From the NCBI GenBank assembly GCA_004362315.1, contig SNWL01000010.1, positions 297,491 through 361,490 on the forward strand: a stretch of DNA of 64,000 bases. The letters run 5' to 3'. The translations under genes and the position numbers were made by a program. This document shows, one piece after another, positions 33,854 to 43,562 of this stretch; within the stretch, counting starts at the first letter, position 1; every line of letters begins with the position of its first letter. The stretch is from Mycobacterium sp. BK086. Its GTDB lineage: Bacteria > Actinomycetota > Actinomycetes > Mycobacteriales > Mycobacteriaceae. The notes beneath the pieces are model-generated. The model was not told the DNA's origin, ran no database searches, and saw only the letters and a program-made list of their open reading frames with translations.

Positions 33854-34262
33854 ACCGCCCTCTTCCGGGAACGACCAAGCACGCCAAATCGCTGTCAATG
33901 CTAGGTCAGTACTTGGTGACCGCGAAGAGGCTGACCCTGCTTCCTCGAAGTGCGCCGTGGGCAATTTGCACGCCAGTGGCCGAGCTCGGTGCAGAGCCCG
34001 CCGGTGTCCGCCGTGTAGGCGTCGTCTAGGTGCGCTCGGTGCTTGGCTGGTGTGCGGGAGGCGATTTGGAGCAGTCGGCTTTCTTCGTCGAGGACACTGA
34101 GTAGGTACCGGCCGCGGATGGTGAGTTGGGTGCGCAGGGTGGGCACGGGGTGGCCCGAAGTCTCAATCCCGAGTCGGGTACGACGTCGGCACCGGGGCCG
34201 ATTCGCCGCACCCAGGGTCCAACCACGCCCAGGTCACGGACTGCTCGATACGTCGCGTGCTG
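33854..34262. other. 400-bp stretch without a supported gene
   Basis: A minus-strand frame gives RGRYLLSVLDEESRLLQIAS, which is protein-like, but I cannot place it in a family or give it a good start. It could be a fragment. Confidence 0.4.
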
Positions 34263-35141
34263 TTAGCACACATGGGGTAGCACTTCGTCGGCGAACCGCT
34301 TGAGACCATCGAGGGTGTCGACGCCGACCTGGAGGGAGTGGACGCCGAGTGCTTCGTAGGCCCGGACCCCGTCGAGGGTGGTTGCCCCTGGGCTGCTGCA
34401 GTAGATCAAAAGCGTTGATGGGTCGCGGTCGTGGCGCTCTGCGGCAGCGCGGAGGGTGGGGAGCATCTCTGCTAGCCGTTGCGGTGACATCTGCGCGGCA
34501 ATCCAGCCGTCGCCCAGCCGCGCGGCGCGGTCGATCGCGGCGACGCTGTGACCACCGACCAGGATCGGGATGGGTTGCTGCACTGGGCGCGGCTCGGGAT
34601 CCATCGCCGGGACGTCCCAGAACTCGCCGTGAAACTCGACGTGCTTGCCCGGCGCGGTCCAAAGGGTGCGCAACAACGCAATATGCTCGTCAGTGCGGGC
34701 ACCGCGCCGGTCCCACGGCATGCCCATGGCGTCGGCCTCTTCCTTCAGCCACCCCGCGCCGACCCCGCATATAACGCGCCCACCCGAGTAACGGTCGACG
34801 GTAGCCAGTTGGCGTGCGTTGAGCACCGCATTGCGGATGGCCAACACTTCCACCGCACTACCGATGCGGATCCGGTGCGTGACCGCGGCGACCACCGCCA
34901 TGGTGGTGATGAGCTCAAAATTCGGCGACAGCAGATCCGACACCGCATCCTCGGCGATCATCGCTGGAGTGCGCGGCAGTACATACTCCGATTCCACATA
35001 GCGCGGCATCACCACGTGATCGGCGCCCCACAACACCCCGAAGCCAGCATCGTCGGCGGTCGTGCACCACTGACGCACCCACTCGGGAGTCGCGTGCGCA
35101 CCCGTATGTGGAATGCCGAGCCCGATCTCCAATCGAGTCAT
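34263..35141 (-). CDS. LLM-class F420-dependent oxidoreductase
   Basis: The 292-residue protein shows the luciferase-like TIM barrel: GLGIPHTGAHATPEWVRQWC, DDAGFGVLWGADHVVMPR, THRIRIGSAVEVLAIRNAVL, RLATVDRYSGGRVICGVGAGW-type turn and PILVGGHSVAAIDRAARLGDGW. It should bind F420 and oxidise or reduce a lipophilic substrate. The ATG at 35141 overlaps the stop of the SnoaL-like gene (ATGA), fixing the start and linking the two. Confidence 0.9.
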   Translation of the reverse strand: MTRLEIGLGIPHTGAHATPEWVRQWCTTADDAGFGVLWGADHVVMPRYVESEYVLPRTPAMIAEDAVSDLLSPNFELITTMAVVAAVTHRIRIGSAVEVLAIRNAVLNARQLATVDRYSGGRVICGVGAGWLKEEADAMGMPWDRRGARTDEHIALLRTLWTAPGKHVEFHGEFWDVPAMDPEPRPVQQPIPILVGGHSVAAIDRAARLGDGWIAAQMSPQRLAEMLPTLRAAAERHDRDPSTLLIYCSSPGATTLDGVRAYEALGVHSLQVGVDTLDGLKRFADEVLPHVC

Positions 35142-35707
35142 GTCCCGCGCTCGGGCAATGGGCGAGGACCACGCGCCCAAAACGATTCGAACGTCGGAAA
35201 CCCCTCGGGCAGTTGCATTCCTCGCATGGGTCCTTCAGTCGAAACGGGTGTCGTCACCCGATCGGTTCCATGCTCCGGGTGGCCGAACTCTTGCCGGTAC
35301 CACGACTTGAGGACGCGACGGCGAAAGAACCATTCGTCGCCAACACGCTCGTACGTGTCGAAGTACGCCAGTGCCATGTCAAACCAGTGCTCCGGGTCGA
35401 GTACGTGATGCTGGGCGCGGCAGTAGACCACACCGTGCGCGCGGTGATCGTCGTCGAGTTCGATGGGATGGTTAGCAACCAGGTGCATCGAGCAGTGGAA
35501 TTCGCGGAGAACATGGTCGTAGAACGTCTTCACTCCGTCACGTCCGGGCCCGTAACGGCCATTGTCGACGTCCTCGACAAAGAGCGCGGCGATGCTGTCG
35601 ACATCCTTGCCATCGACCGCTACGGCATACCGATCCGCCAGTTGATGAATCTGGTCGCGCGCGATCATGTGGTCGAGAGCGCGCGGATCAGATGATCGCC
35701 GCGTCAC
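35138..35707 (-). CDS. SnoaL-like (NTF2 fold) protein
   Basis: The protein has 189 residues from GTG 35707 (AGGA 9 bases upstream), or 202 from ATG 35746. The SnoaL pattern is plain: HQLADRYAVAVDGKDVDSIAALFVEDVDNGRYG, then VYCRAQHHV, then the WFDMALAYFDTYERVGDEWF strand pair. It is coupled to the LLM oxidoreductase gene and downstream of a P450, which suggests a shared steroid or polycyclic substrate. That pathway is inference. Confidence 0.85.
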   Translation of the reverse strand: MTRRSSDPRALDHMIARDQIHQLADRYAVAVDGKDVDSIAALFVEDVDNGRYGPGRDGVKTFYDHVLREFHCSMHLVANHPIELDDDHRAHGVVYCRAQHHVLDPEHWFDMALAYFDTYERVGDEWFFRRRVLKSWYRQEFGHPEHGTDRVTTPVSTEGPMRGMQLPEGFPTFESFWARGPRPLPERGT

Positions 35708-35913
35708 GATCGCATCCTCGCGTCTCCCCGTTGAATTCGACGGCATGTATGCCGGCGGCCGGCAATGTCGACCACGTTGTCACGAATCGGGCCGTCCGAT
35801 GCACGAATGACGACCCTGGATGCGGAACCTCATCGGTTGGACAACAGGCATCAAAGCCGCTGTAGGCCAACATGTTCAGCATCGTGTGGGTGGGCGACTC
35901 CCCCGCACCGAGC

Positions 35914-37122
35914 TCACCACGAGACAGGCATGGAGTGCACACCGAAGACGCCCATCCCATGCCGCAGGTCCAGCGACTCCAACGGCACGTTGAGCCGCAG
36001 CTGTGGAAGCCGGCGCAGCAATGTGGGTATCGCGATCTCCATCTCAGCGCGGGCCAGTAGCTGTCCGATGCACTGGTGGGTACCGTAGCCGAAGGCAATG
36101 TGACCCTGGTTGTCGCGGTCGATGTCGAAGGCGTCGGGGTCATCAAGGAATGCCGAATCCCGGTTGCCGGCAGGGAGATTGAGGATCATGCCCTCACCGG
36201 CGCGGATGAGCTGGCCGCCGATCTCGATGTCCTCTGCGGCGATGCGGTCGACGAGGCTGGTCACGATGGTCAGATAGCGCAGCAGTTCTTCGCAGGCCTT
36301 TGCGATCACTTTCGGGTCGTCAGTGTCGCGTAACCGGGCCATCGCCTCGGGATGGTGCAGCAGATAGAGAGTGCTCAACGCGATCATGTTTGCCGTCGTC
36401 TCGTGCCCGGCCTCAAGCAGCAGTACGCAATTGGCGGCCAGATGGAAGCGGTCGAGGTCGCCGGCGAGCACGTGTTCGTGCAACACCCGGCTGATCAAAC
36501 CGTCCGTAGGATCCTTCTCCTTCCGATCGATCAGCTCGGTCAAGTACAGGAACAGCGCGGTGGTGGCGGCATCGTGCGCCTCTTTCGTCGCCTCCATGTC
36601 GAGCATGACATTGCTGTGTTCCCGGAAGAATTCGTGGTCTTCGTAGGGCACCCCGAGCAGCAACGAGATGGCCAGTGTCGGAACCGGCAATGCAAAGCCC
36701 TGCACGAGGTCTGCGGGCGCACCCTTGGCGATCATCTCGTCCAGGGCGGTGTCGACCATCTCCTGGATTTTCGGGCGCATCGCCTGGACTCGTTTGACGG
36801 TGAAGTCTTTGGTTAGCATGCGGCGGATGCGGTTGTGCTCGGGATCATCCATGCGCGGAAATACCTGGAACCCCCCTGGGAATTCCTGGATGAGTTTGCC
36901 GGCCGTGTCGGCGCTGACCCGGGGGTCGGTCAGTGCGGTCTTGATGTCGTGATAGCGGCTGACCGCCCATACCGTATTGCCGTTCCACTCCACGCGTTTC
37001 AGACCGTCCTGCGCGCGCCATTCGGCGAATTCCGCAGGCGGATCGAACGGACACGACGCCGCACGCACTGGTGGGAAAGCGGGAAGGGTACTCGTGTCGT
37101 TGGTGTCGCTTGTCGTGCTCAC
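35914..37122 (-). CDS. Cytochrome P450
   Basis: The 402-residue protein is a complete P450: I-helix EAGHETTANM, ExxR in EELLRYL, and the heme loop HIAFGYGTHQC with Cys351 as axial ligand. The N-terminus has no membrane anchor, as in bacterial soluble P450s of the CYP105/107 type. It should hydroxylate a lipophilic compound with electrons from a ferredoxin, but no ferredoxin gene is adjacent. It lies 166-206 bp upstream of the SnoaL-like gene on the same strand. Confidence 0.92.
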   Translation of the reverse strand: MSTTSDTNDTSTLPAFPPVRAASCPFDPPAEFAEWRAQDGLKRVEWNGNTVWAVSRYHDIKTALTDPRVSADTAGKLIQEFPGGFQVFPRMDDPEHNRIRRMLTKDFTVKRVQAMRPKIQEMVDTALDEMIAKGAPADLVQGFALPVPTLAISLLLGVPYEDHEFFREHSNVMLDMEATKEAHDAATTALFLYLTELIDRKEKDPTDGLISRVLHEHVLAGDLDRFHLAANCVLLLEAGHETTANMIALSTLYLLHHPEAMARLRDTDDPKVIAKACEELLRYLTIVTSLVDRIAAEDIEIGGQLIRAGEGMILNLPAGNRDSAFLDDPDAFDIDRDNQGHIAFGYGTHQCIGQLLARAEMEIAIPTLLRRLPQLRLNVPLESLDLRHGMGVFGVHSMPVSW

Positions 37123-37589
37123 AGCTCTCCAGGGGTTGGCGGTATTGAGAATGTCTGCAGCGTGCGGCGATCCGCGTGGCTGCTGGCGCGTTGTGGAGCC
37201 CTCGCAAATCGCGATCCTCGTCCAGCGGTTCCGTGATGTCCAAGCTCGGAATTTCCTCCGTTGGACACCGGGTGTGCCACGCCGTCGCGCAGTCCCACCT
37301 CGCGGATCCGAAGGCTTCCTTGATCATCGACCATATTGAGTACGGGCTGCGTTCGCAATAGCGACTAGCGCTCCCTGTAGCTGCCCTCCGCGGCGCCGTC
37401 GAAGACGCGGATCCACGACGTGTCCCGCAATGGGCCAGCGGGCACCAACGCAGGTGGTTCATCGATCGGTCGTCCGCGATCAGCGGGATTTCGATAGCGC
37501 CTGCCGATGCCGCATCACGTGGCACCCGGCGGCAAAGCTGCCGGCGCCCGCACGCGGGTCGGCCGACAGATCGCGGACCTCGAGGCGCG
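37123..37589. other. Intergenic region upstream of the P450
   Basis: I see no supported gene or clear palindrome. It separates the P450 gene from the exported-protein genes at the end of the mce operon. Confidence 0.5.
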
Positions 37590-38003
37590 CTAGTCTTCGG
37601 ACCAGTGATCGGCACGCACCCAACGGGTTTCACCGCTGCCATCCTCGTGTAGGGCCGTGGCGCACAGAAGAAACAGGCCATCCGGAGCTTGAGCCATCTG
37701 GTTGTAGGGCTGATCGCAAGGTGCGTTGAATTCCCGGATACCAGCGACGGGCAACGCCCGAAAGTACCTGGGCGCCAGACCCTTCGCCGAGTCGCAGAAG
37801 ACGACTCGTCCCGTCGGGGTGGTGGCGAAGACGTTGTAGATCACGTTGTCGCAGTAGGCGCCGAGCTCGACGACCCTGTTGATTCCCGGCACACAGCTCG
37901 GGTCGTTGCAGGCCGGACCAGGATCGCCACGCGCCGCAAATGGCATGGTTGTCCCACCAAGCAGCACCGCTGCAATGCCGGCGTGAATACTTCTGCACCA
38001 CAC
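37590..38003 (-). CDS. Small exported hypothetical protein
   Basis: From GTG 38003 (GAAAGGGG 10 bases upstream) the protein has 137 residues with a signal peptide (IHAGIAAVLLGGTTMPFAARG) and then a Cys-rich mature part: ACNDPSCVPG, AYCDNVIYNVF, VFCDS, APCDQPYNQM and LLCATAL. Six to seven Cys suggest disulfide bonds outside the membrane. It is the last of four exported proteins after the mce genes. I do not recognise its family. Confidence 0.75.
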   Translation of the reverse strand: MWCRSIHAGIAAVLLGGTTMPFAARGDPGPACNDPSCVPGINRVVELGAYCDNVIYNVFATTPTGRVVFCDSAKGLAPRYFRALPVAGIREFNAPCDQPYNQMAQAPDGLFLLCATALHEDGSGETRWVRADHWSED

Positions 38004-38043
38004 GATTGCGTGTCCCCTTTCTCGCGGAGTGCGCGTGCGGTTG

Positions 38044-38406
38044 TCAGGACGGCAGGTTGGGTATGCGGCCCTGAGGGGGTATTGCGGTGGTGTAGTCATC
38101 CGGGCAGAAAGCGCGGGTCGCCAACGCAATGAAGTACCGCGCATTGCGGCGAGTCCAACGCTGGTCGTTAGCAACGGCCTGTACTGCATCGTCGTAGCCG
38201 GTGCCGCTCGCCCACTCGTCGCAAACGTTGTGACCGACACCGAGGATGTAGGGCTCCGCGAAAGGCCAGAACCATTTCTGCTGAGTCCGATAGAGCTCGT
38301 AGAGGAACCAGTCTTCACTTGCATCGGCCGACGCCGTGGGCGCAGCGCCAAAAGCCACCGCTGAGATGACCACGACGGCGACTGGGTAGTAGATCACGCG
38401 CCACAT
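38044..38406 (-). CDS. DUF732-like exported protein
   Basis: The 120-residue protein has a signal peptide ending ASADASED, and the mature part has two Cys (NVCDEW and AFCPDDY) and the spacing of the mycobacterial DUF732 family (helical core with YDDAVQAVANDQRWTRRNARYFIALA). AAGGAAA precedes the ATG. It is exported and probably disulfide-bonded. DUF732 proteins are widespread in mycobacteria with unknown function. Confidence 0.82.
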   Translation of the reverse strand: MWRVIYYPVAVVVISAVAFGAAPTASADASEDWFLYELYRTQQKWFWPFAEPYILGVGHNVCDEWASGTGYDDAVQAVANDQRWTRRNARYFIALATRAFCPDDYTTAIPPQGRIPNLPS

Positions 38407-38445
38407 AGGGTTTCCTTGAGTCTAATTCGGATCGGTCCTGGGGTG

Positions 38446-38907
38446 TCACGTCGTTGGTTCGAGCGCAATATCGGCACTGTCGACCGTGGTGGGACCGCCA
38501 CACTGATCGCCGCGGACGGTTTCGACCGAGCCCGTCAGCGTGTCGCCGTTCCACGTCCAGTGCTGTACCAGATCGCCAGCCGGTGAGCTCGGGCAAATCG
38601 CGGGATCAACGGGATATGAAGAGTCGGGCCAGTTTCCGAGGTACACCGACATCGTCCACGAGTTGTCGGTCAGGGTTGCATAACCCCGCCAGCCCCGGGA
38701 ACTGGCGACAGAGGCGGCGCAGGCAGGCGTGCAGGCAGAGGTGATCGTCCACGTCGACGGGCCGCCGTGAGCAGTCACCACGGTGTACTGGCCGGCTAAC
38801 GGGCTATCGGCTTGTGCGGGAACATCCGTCACCACCATCCCTCCGACCGTTGCTGCGGCGCTGCAGGCAAGGGCAATGCACACAGGCCGCCGCGATGTGC
38901 GCATCAT
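38446..38907 (-). CDS. Exported hypothetical protein
   Basis: The 153-residue protein has a signal peptide (RRPVCIALACSAAATVGGMV, then ADSPLAG) and a beta-rich mature part with Cys pairs (ACTPAC, AICPSS, DQCGG). The pattern GQYTVVTAHGGPSTWTITSAC ... WTWNGDTLTGSVE is common in small mycobacterial secreted proteins. Its ATG overlaps the stop of the thioredoxin-like gene by one base, so they are co-translated. Confidence 0.78.
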   Translation of the reverse strand: MMRTSRRPVCIALACSAAATVGGMVVTDVPAQADSPLAGQYTVVTAHGGPSTWTITSACTPACAASVASSRGWRGYATLTDNSWTMSVYLGNWPDSSYPVDPAICPSSPAGDLVQHWTWNGDTLTGSVETVRGDQCGGPTTVDSADIALEPTT

Positions 38908-39446
38908 CAGTTACCCGTCAATGCCGCGACACGCGCCGTCAGATCGTCTTCGGACATGGGCATCGCGATGTTGTTGACGAGGTCTCCTGACCCGTCGGGC
39001 CGCAGGAACGCCCAGGCCGACGGCCAAGGCACCCCGAACGATCGCCATAGTTCACCGTTAGCGTCGGTGAGATTAGTGAACTGCAGCTGGTAGGTGATCA
39101 CGAACCGCTTCATCGAGGCGGCGTCCCATCTGCCCGCGACTCCGAGGAACGTCACTTGCGGATTCGCTGCCGAAACCCGGCTCAGAACCGGCGCCTCCTG
39201 AGCGCAGACTCCACAGTCGGGCGCAGGCGTCCAAAACCAGATGACGGCTGGTTTGCCGATCAGAGTGCGGCCATCGAACAGCGCGCCGGAGAGCTGTGTT
39301 CCGTAGAACCGCAGCCGTTCGGTGTTGCCTGCGAGCGCGACATCGGCGTGCGCGGGTGCCGGCTGCAGGTTGAACACCACGGCGACCACCAATGCGCCGA
39401 CGCCGAACGCCGCAGCGGCCCATCGTGGCGAGATCGCTTGCCGCAT
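38907..39446 (-). CDS. Exported thioredoxin-like (TlpA/DsbE-type) protein
   Basis: From ATG 39446 (GAGGTGG upstream) the protein has 179 residues: a signal anchor near 10-33, then a thioredoxin fold with the CGVC active site (Cys78, Cys81) in IWFWTPAPDCGVCAQEAPVL. WSFG-like WRSFGVPWPSAWAFLRPDG supplies the cis-Pro region. It should act as a thiol-disulfide oxidoreductase outside the membrane, perhaps on the Cys-rich exported proteins encoded just downstream. It begins 71 bp after mceF. Confidence 0.88.
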   Translation of the reverse strand: MRQAISPRWAAAAFGVGALVVAVVFNLQPAPAHADVALAGNTERLRFYGTQLSGALFDGRTLIGKPAVIWFWTPAPDCGVCAQEAPVLSRVSAANPQVTFLGVAGRWDAASMKRFVITYQLQFTNLTDANGELWRSFGVPWPSAWAFLRPDGSGDLVNNIAMPMSEDDLTARVAALTGN

Positions 39447-39517
39447 CTGACCACCTCTTTCTTCGATCATGCCCCGCGGATTGGCGCCGGGGCCGAGCTT
39501 CCATCGCCTCCCGAGCG

Positions 39518-41170
39518 CTATTCGCTGAGAACCAGGTCCTTCCAGGTCTTGTGCGCTGTCAGGGGGACGAGGTCGGCTTGGCGGTAAACCCGCCCGTCTG
39601 CGCCGATGTATTCACCGGTGCGGGGGTTGTACATCGCTGTAGCAACCGCACCGGCCGGCGCTACTGCCCCGCTGAAGCCGGCGGCGGGCGTGGATGGAAC
39701 GGGCGGGTCGGTAGCGGCCGCTGATCCGCTTCCTTCGGCCGGAGGTGGCGAAACTGGCGGTGGGGCAAGGCCGTCGCTGTTGTAGATATCCCTCGGCAGC
39801 GGCGACACCGGCAGACCGGGCGGTGGGGGCGCCGGCGGTTGGGTCGGCGGGACGCCGGGCCCTTCACCTGGTGGGGAGTACAAACCTTGATCGGGGAACC
39901 AGCGGCTGTCGGGTGGAACGCCTTGGGCTTCCAGATTCGGGTCGCGGGGGAATGGCCCGATCGGCGGATTGCGCTGGGCCAGTGGCTCGTAGTTTTGGTC
40001 GCTGTTGCACATCGCGGCGGTCGGTGCGCGTTTGCCGGGCTTCCGGATGCACGGGTAGTTGCGCAGTCCGCGGACTGCGATCGGTGAATCTTGCGGCAGT
40101 TTGCAGTAGAGGCCGTCGGGTGTGTCGATGGTCGTCGTGTCCGAGGGTGCGCGCCACGCGCTTGGCGGCAGGTAGCCGACGTTGCATGTTGGCGGGTCGT
40201 TGAACTCTTGCGCATAGTTGCCCAGCAACATTCCCTGCGGATTGTGGGCGGGTGAGCCGGTGATCAGGCCCGCGACGTAGGGCGGGTACAGAACGAGGAC
40301 CTGTTCCAGCGATGCGTTGTAGGTTGCCGTGATTTCGCCGAGGGTGCTCAGATTGGCCAGCAGAATCGGAAGGGTGGGCTTGAGTTGGTTGAACAGACGG
40401 GTGGCTTCCTGAGCGAACCCCGGACCGGTCTGCAGCAGGGTTCGTATCTGAGGGTCGTTGTCGCGCAGTTGATCTGTCAGTCCGGCCAGACTGCGTGACC
40501 AGACACGGAGCGCGTCGATGGATGTCGTCTGGGAATCCACCAGCGGTGCCGCGTCATTGAACAACGCGTGCGTCGGTTCACCGGCGGTGTCGAGGGCAAT
40601 GGAGAAGGTGGCGCTGGAGTCGATCAGAGATTGCAGATCGTACTGGCCGCCCTTCACGCTGTTGTAGCCCTCGTCGACGAGCGTGTGCAGGGAGCCTTCG
40701 GGCATCGTGGCCAACAGCGTTTTGACGTTGTCCAACACCGGGCCGATGGCTCGCGGGATGCTGGTGTCCGCGACGGCGATGACCGAGCCATCCTGCAGGA
40801 AAGGAGCGCCCTGGCTACGGGGACGCAGGTCGACGTACTGCTCCCCCACTGCTGAAACACTGCGGACATGTGCCTCGAGATCGGCCGGGATCTGAGCCGT
40901 ACTACTCAGCGACAGGGTGGCGTCCACGGCAAGTTGGGAGCCGTGTTTGGCCAATTGCACCTTTGTCACTCTGCCGACCTGAACGCCTCGATAGGTGACA
41001 TTGCTGAAGCGGTACAGTCCGCCGGTGGCGGGTAGCTGCAGGGTCACGGTGAGGCGGTCCAGGCCCAACAGCGACTGGATCTGCATGTAGGTGAACGCCA
41101 CCGACAACATCCCCAACATGCCTATCACCACGAAGATCCCGAGCTGAGCACGCACTATTCGAGTCAGCAT
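39518..41170 (-). CDS. mceF: Mce family protein, MceF position
   Basis: The 550-residue protein has an N-terminal membrane anchor (about 10-30), an MlaD/Mce beta domain (about 38-115), a long helical region, and a Pro-rich C-terminus (about 430-500) ending in a short folded tail. It is the sixth subunit of the Mce ring that carries lipids to the YrbE permease. The Pro-rich tail probably reaches through the wall. Its start overlaps mceE by one base. The substrate of this particular Mce system is not known. Confidence 0.9.
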   Translation of the reverse strand: MLTRIVRAQLGIFVVIGMLGMLSVAFTYMQIQSLLGLDRLTVTLQLPATGGLYRFSNVTYRGVQVGRVTKVQLAKHGSQLAVDATLSLSSTAQIPADLEAHVRSVSAVGEQYVDLRPRSQGAPFLQDGSVIAVADTSIPRAIGPVLDNVKTLLATMPEGSLHTLVDEGYNSVKGGQYDLQSLIDSSATFSIALDTAGEPTHALFNDAAPLVDSQTTSIDALRVWSRSLAGLTDQLRDNDPQIRTLLQTGPGFAQEATRLFNQLKPTLPILLANLSTLGEITATYNASLEQVLVLYPPYVAGLITGSPAHNPQGMLLGNYAQEFNDPPTCNVGYLPPSAWRAPSDTTTIDTPDGLYCKLPQDSPIAVRGLRNYPCIRKPGKRAPTAAMCNSDQNYEPLAQRNPPIGPFPRDPNLEAQGVPPDSRWFPDQGLYSPPGEGPGVPPTQPPAPPPPGLPVSPLPRDIYNSDGLAPPPVSPPPAEGSGSAAATDPPVPSTPAAGFSGAVAPAGAVATAMYNPRTGEYIGADGRVYRQADLVPLTAHKTWKDLVLSE

Positions 41171-42318
41171 CAGCGCCCCCCGGGGACGGCCGGAGGCGAT
41201 TGCGCAGGGTTCGTCGGGTCAGCAGCCGGCGGCGTGCCCGGGTTCTGCTCGGCGTAGCCAGGATCTCCCAAGGCCGCCTGCAGCGCGACGCCGATGTCAC
41301 CCCACCGGGTGCCCGCCAGCAGATCGTGTTTGAGTCTGGGCAGGGTGAAATCGAACGCACCGGCCAGGTTGACGTAGTCGCCCTTCACAGCGTGGTCGAT
41401 GAAGTACTGGTTTTGCGGGAAAGTTGTCGCCGCCGCAATTGCCGTGTCGATGTCCTCGCCGACATCGGCCAGCGCGCGCACAGTGGGCTCGAGGTGGCGC
41501 AAGTTCGCCACGAGGTCGGTCTTCACGTCGCTGATGACACCGGTAGCGGTGTCGCTGAAGACATGAAGTTTGTCCAGCGCAGCAGTCAGACGGGGTTCTT
41601 CGCGAACCAGGATGTCCAGTGCCGGAGGCAACTCGGCCAACGCCCGGGTGATGGTGTCGCGTTGTCCGGCGATCGTGGCGGTCAATGCGTTGAGCTGTTC
41701 CATGGTGGCGATGACGTCGGCGCGCTGGGCCGCGAACACACCGACGAAGGTATCGAGCCGGGTCAGCAGGTCGCGGATCGCGCCCTCGCGTCCGTTCAAA
41801 GCGTTGTTGAATTGCTTGACGATGTCGCCGATTTGGCCGAGGCCGCCGCCGTTGACCACAACCGAGAGGGCGGCGAGGGTCTGCTCCGTGGTCGGCGCAG
41901 TGGTTGATCGGCTCAGCGGGATCGTCGAGCGCGCGGGGAGCTGGCCAGTGGGGACCGCGCCCACCGGAGGGTCCAGCGCGATGTGGCTCGACCCGAGCAG
42001 GCTGGTTTGTCCGACGGTGGCAGTCGCGTTGGCGGGCACTGTGATGCCGGGTTCGATGAAGACGGTGACGCGGGCGTGCCAGTTGTGCACCGACATGTCG
42101 CCGACACTGCCCACCGTGACGTCATTGAGCTTCACCGGCGAATTCGAGTCCAACGAGCCGACATCGGAGATGTCGATGTAGTAGACGGCGGCGCCGGGGA
42201 CCCGTCCGGTGGCCCCCGGTAGGGGCAGCGAATTCAACCCGCGCCATTGGCATCCGCTCAACGACAACGTCACGGTCACCACGATCGCGACGCAGGACCA
42301 CCTGCGGGTGCGCGTCAT
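41170..42318 (-). CDS. mceE: Mce family lipoprotein, MceE position
   Basis: The 382-residue protein starts with a lipoprotein signal (VTLSLSGCQW, lipidated Cys near 23) and continues with an Mce domain (AAVYYIDISDVGSLDSNSPV, VGSVGDMSV) and a long helical part. In Mce systems the fifth subunit (LprN/LprK type) is a lipoprotein, which fits. The four-base overlap with mceD and one-base overlap with mceF show tight operon structure. The C-terminus is Pro-rich and short. Confidence 0.9.
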   Translation of the reverse strand: MTRTRRWSCVAIVVTVTLSLSGCQWRGLNSLPLPGATGRVPGAAVYYIDISDVGSLDSNSPVKLNDVTVGSVGDMSVHNWHARVTVFIEPGITVPANATATVGQTSLLGSSHIALDPPVGAVPTGQLPARSTIPLSRSTTAPTTEQTLAALSVVVNGGGLGQIGDIVKQFNNALNGREGAIRDLLTRLDTFVGVFAAQRADVIATMEQLNALTATIAGQRDTITRALAELPPALDILVREEPRLTAALDKLHVFSDTATGVISDVKTDLVANLRHLEPTVRALADVGEDIDTAIAAATTFPQNQYFIDHAVKGDYVNLAGAFDFTLPRLKHDLLAGTRWGDIGVALQAALGDPGYAEQNPGTPPAADPTNPAQSPPAVPGGR

Positions 42319-43562
42319 TTCGGTTGCGCTTCCGCTGGCAGCAGCATATCGGGCAGCCCCTGCGGTGCGGGTCGCTGCGATTCAGGCGCTGCGGGGGCGC
42401 CCGGAATCAGACCGGGCTCGGTGTAGATGAGCCGATCCGGGGGTACCGACGGTTTCAGGAAGGGGTTCCACGCAATGGGGAGCGTGTTGAAGTTGAACAG
42501 GCGCATCAACGGTCCCAGGTACTCTGCACACTTCTTGGCGGTCTCCGTTGGGTTGTTGTTGGTATTGGTGACGAGTGCACCGCACAACAGCTGGGGCAAG
42601 TTGGAAAAGCCACTGAAGACGAACGTTCCCCCGCCGCCGCCCGTCAGGGGGTCATAGATGTTGTAGCCATTGGCCAACACGTTGGGGAAGATGTGCAGCA
42701 ACTCCTCGACTTCTCCCTTGTTGTCGGCAAGGTTCTGCGTGACGTCCGCTAGCCGGACTACTTGCTCGGATGTCCTGTCGCGGGTGGCGGCGACGAACCG
42801 CTGCACGTCCCCGACGGCCACGGACAAGGTGCTCAACGCGCCGTCAAGGTCTGACCGGTTGCCGTCCAGGACACTGGATAAGGTGGCCAGCCGGTCCTCG
42901 AACTGGACGATCTCCTGATTGCTGTCGCGCAACGCGGTGACGAATCGCTGCAGGTTCTTGAGGATGTCGACAATGTTGCCGCTGCCCTCACCGAGGATGC
43001 GTGCGACGCCCGATAGTTCTTTGAGCGTTTGGCGCAGCTTGTCCCCGTTGCCGTCCATGGCCGCCGCGGCGCTGTCGAAGAATCGGCCCAGTGACCCGGT
43101 CGGTGCGCCGTTCGTGGGGCCCAATGCGACGGCAAGCCGGTCGAGTTGGTCTTTGACCTCGTCCCATTCAACCGGGACCGCAGTGCGGTCGAGCGGAATC
43201 ACGTCACCGTCGCGCATCGTCGGACCGGTGGTTTCGTAGGGCGGACTGAGTTGCACATAGCGTGCGGCGATGAGGTTTTCGGCGACGATGATTGCCTGGG
43301 CGTTGGCTGGGATCGGCACGTCTTTGTCCACTCTGAACGTCAACCGTACGGTAGTTCCTTCCGGTTGGATCGCCGAGATTGTTCCGGCTTTGACGCCCGC
43401 CACCCGAACGTCGTCGCCGATATAGATCGATGGGGCACTGGTGAACACCGCGGTGATTGTGGTGGGCCGGTTCAACCGGTTGTAGCCGAGCATCGCTGCG
43501 GCGCAGACGATTACGCCGATGAGTACACCGGCGCACAGGCGCCGGGCTAGGGGCCGGTTCAT
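42315..43562 (-). CDS. mceD: Mce family protein, MceD position
   Basis: The 415-residue protein has a membrane anchor near 8-26, an Mce domain beginning TITAVFTSAPSIYIGDDVRV with GVKAGTISAI, and a helical region. The C-terminus is Pro-rich. It forms part of the hetero-hexameric channel. It overlaps mceC and mceE by four bases each, as is usual for these operons. Confidence 0.9.
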   Translation of the reverse strand: MNRPLARRLCAGVLIGVIVCAAAMLGYNRLNRPTTITAVFTSAPSIYIGDDVRVAGVKAGTISAIQPEGTTVRLTFRVDKDVPIPANAQAIIVAENLIAARYVQLSPPYETTGPTMRDGDVIPLDRTAVPVEWDEVKDQLDRLAVALGPTNGAPTGSLGRFFDSAAAAMDGNGDKLRQTLKELSGVARILGEGSGNIVDILKNLQRFVTALRDSNQEIVQFEDRLATLSSVLDGNRSDLDGALSTLSVAVGDVQRFVAATRDRTSEQVVRLADVTQNLADNKGEVEELLHIFPNVLANGYNIYDPLTGGGGGTFVFSGFSNLPQLLCGALVTNTNNNPTETAKKCAEYLGPLMRLFNFNTLPIAWNPFLKPSVPPDRLIYTEPGLIPGAPAAPESQRPAPQGLPDMLLPAEAQPK

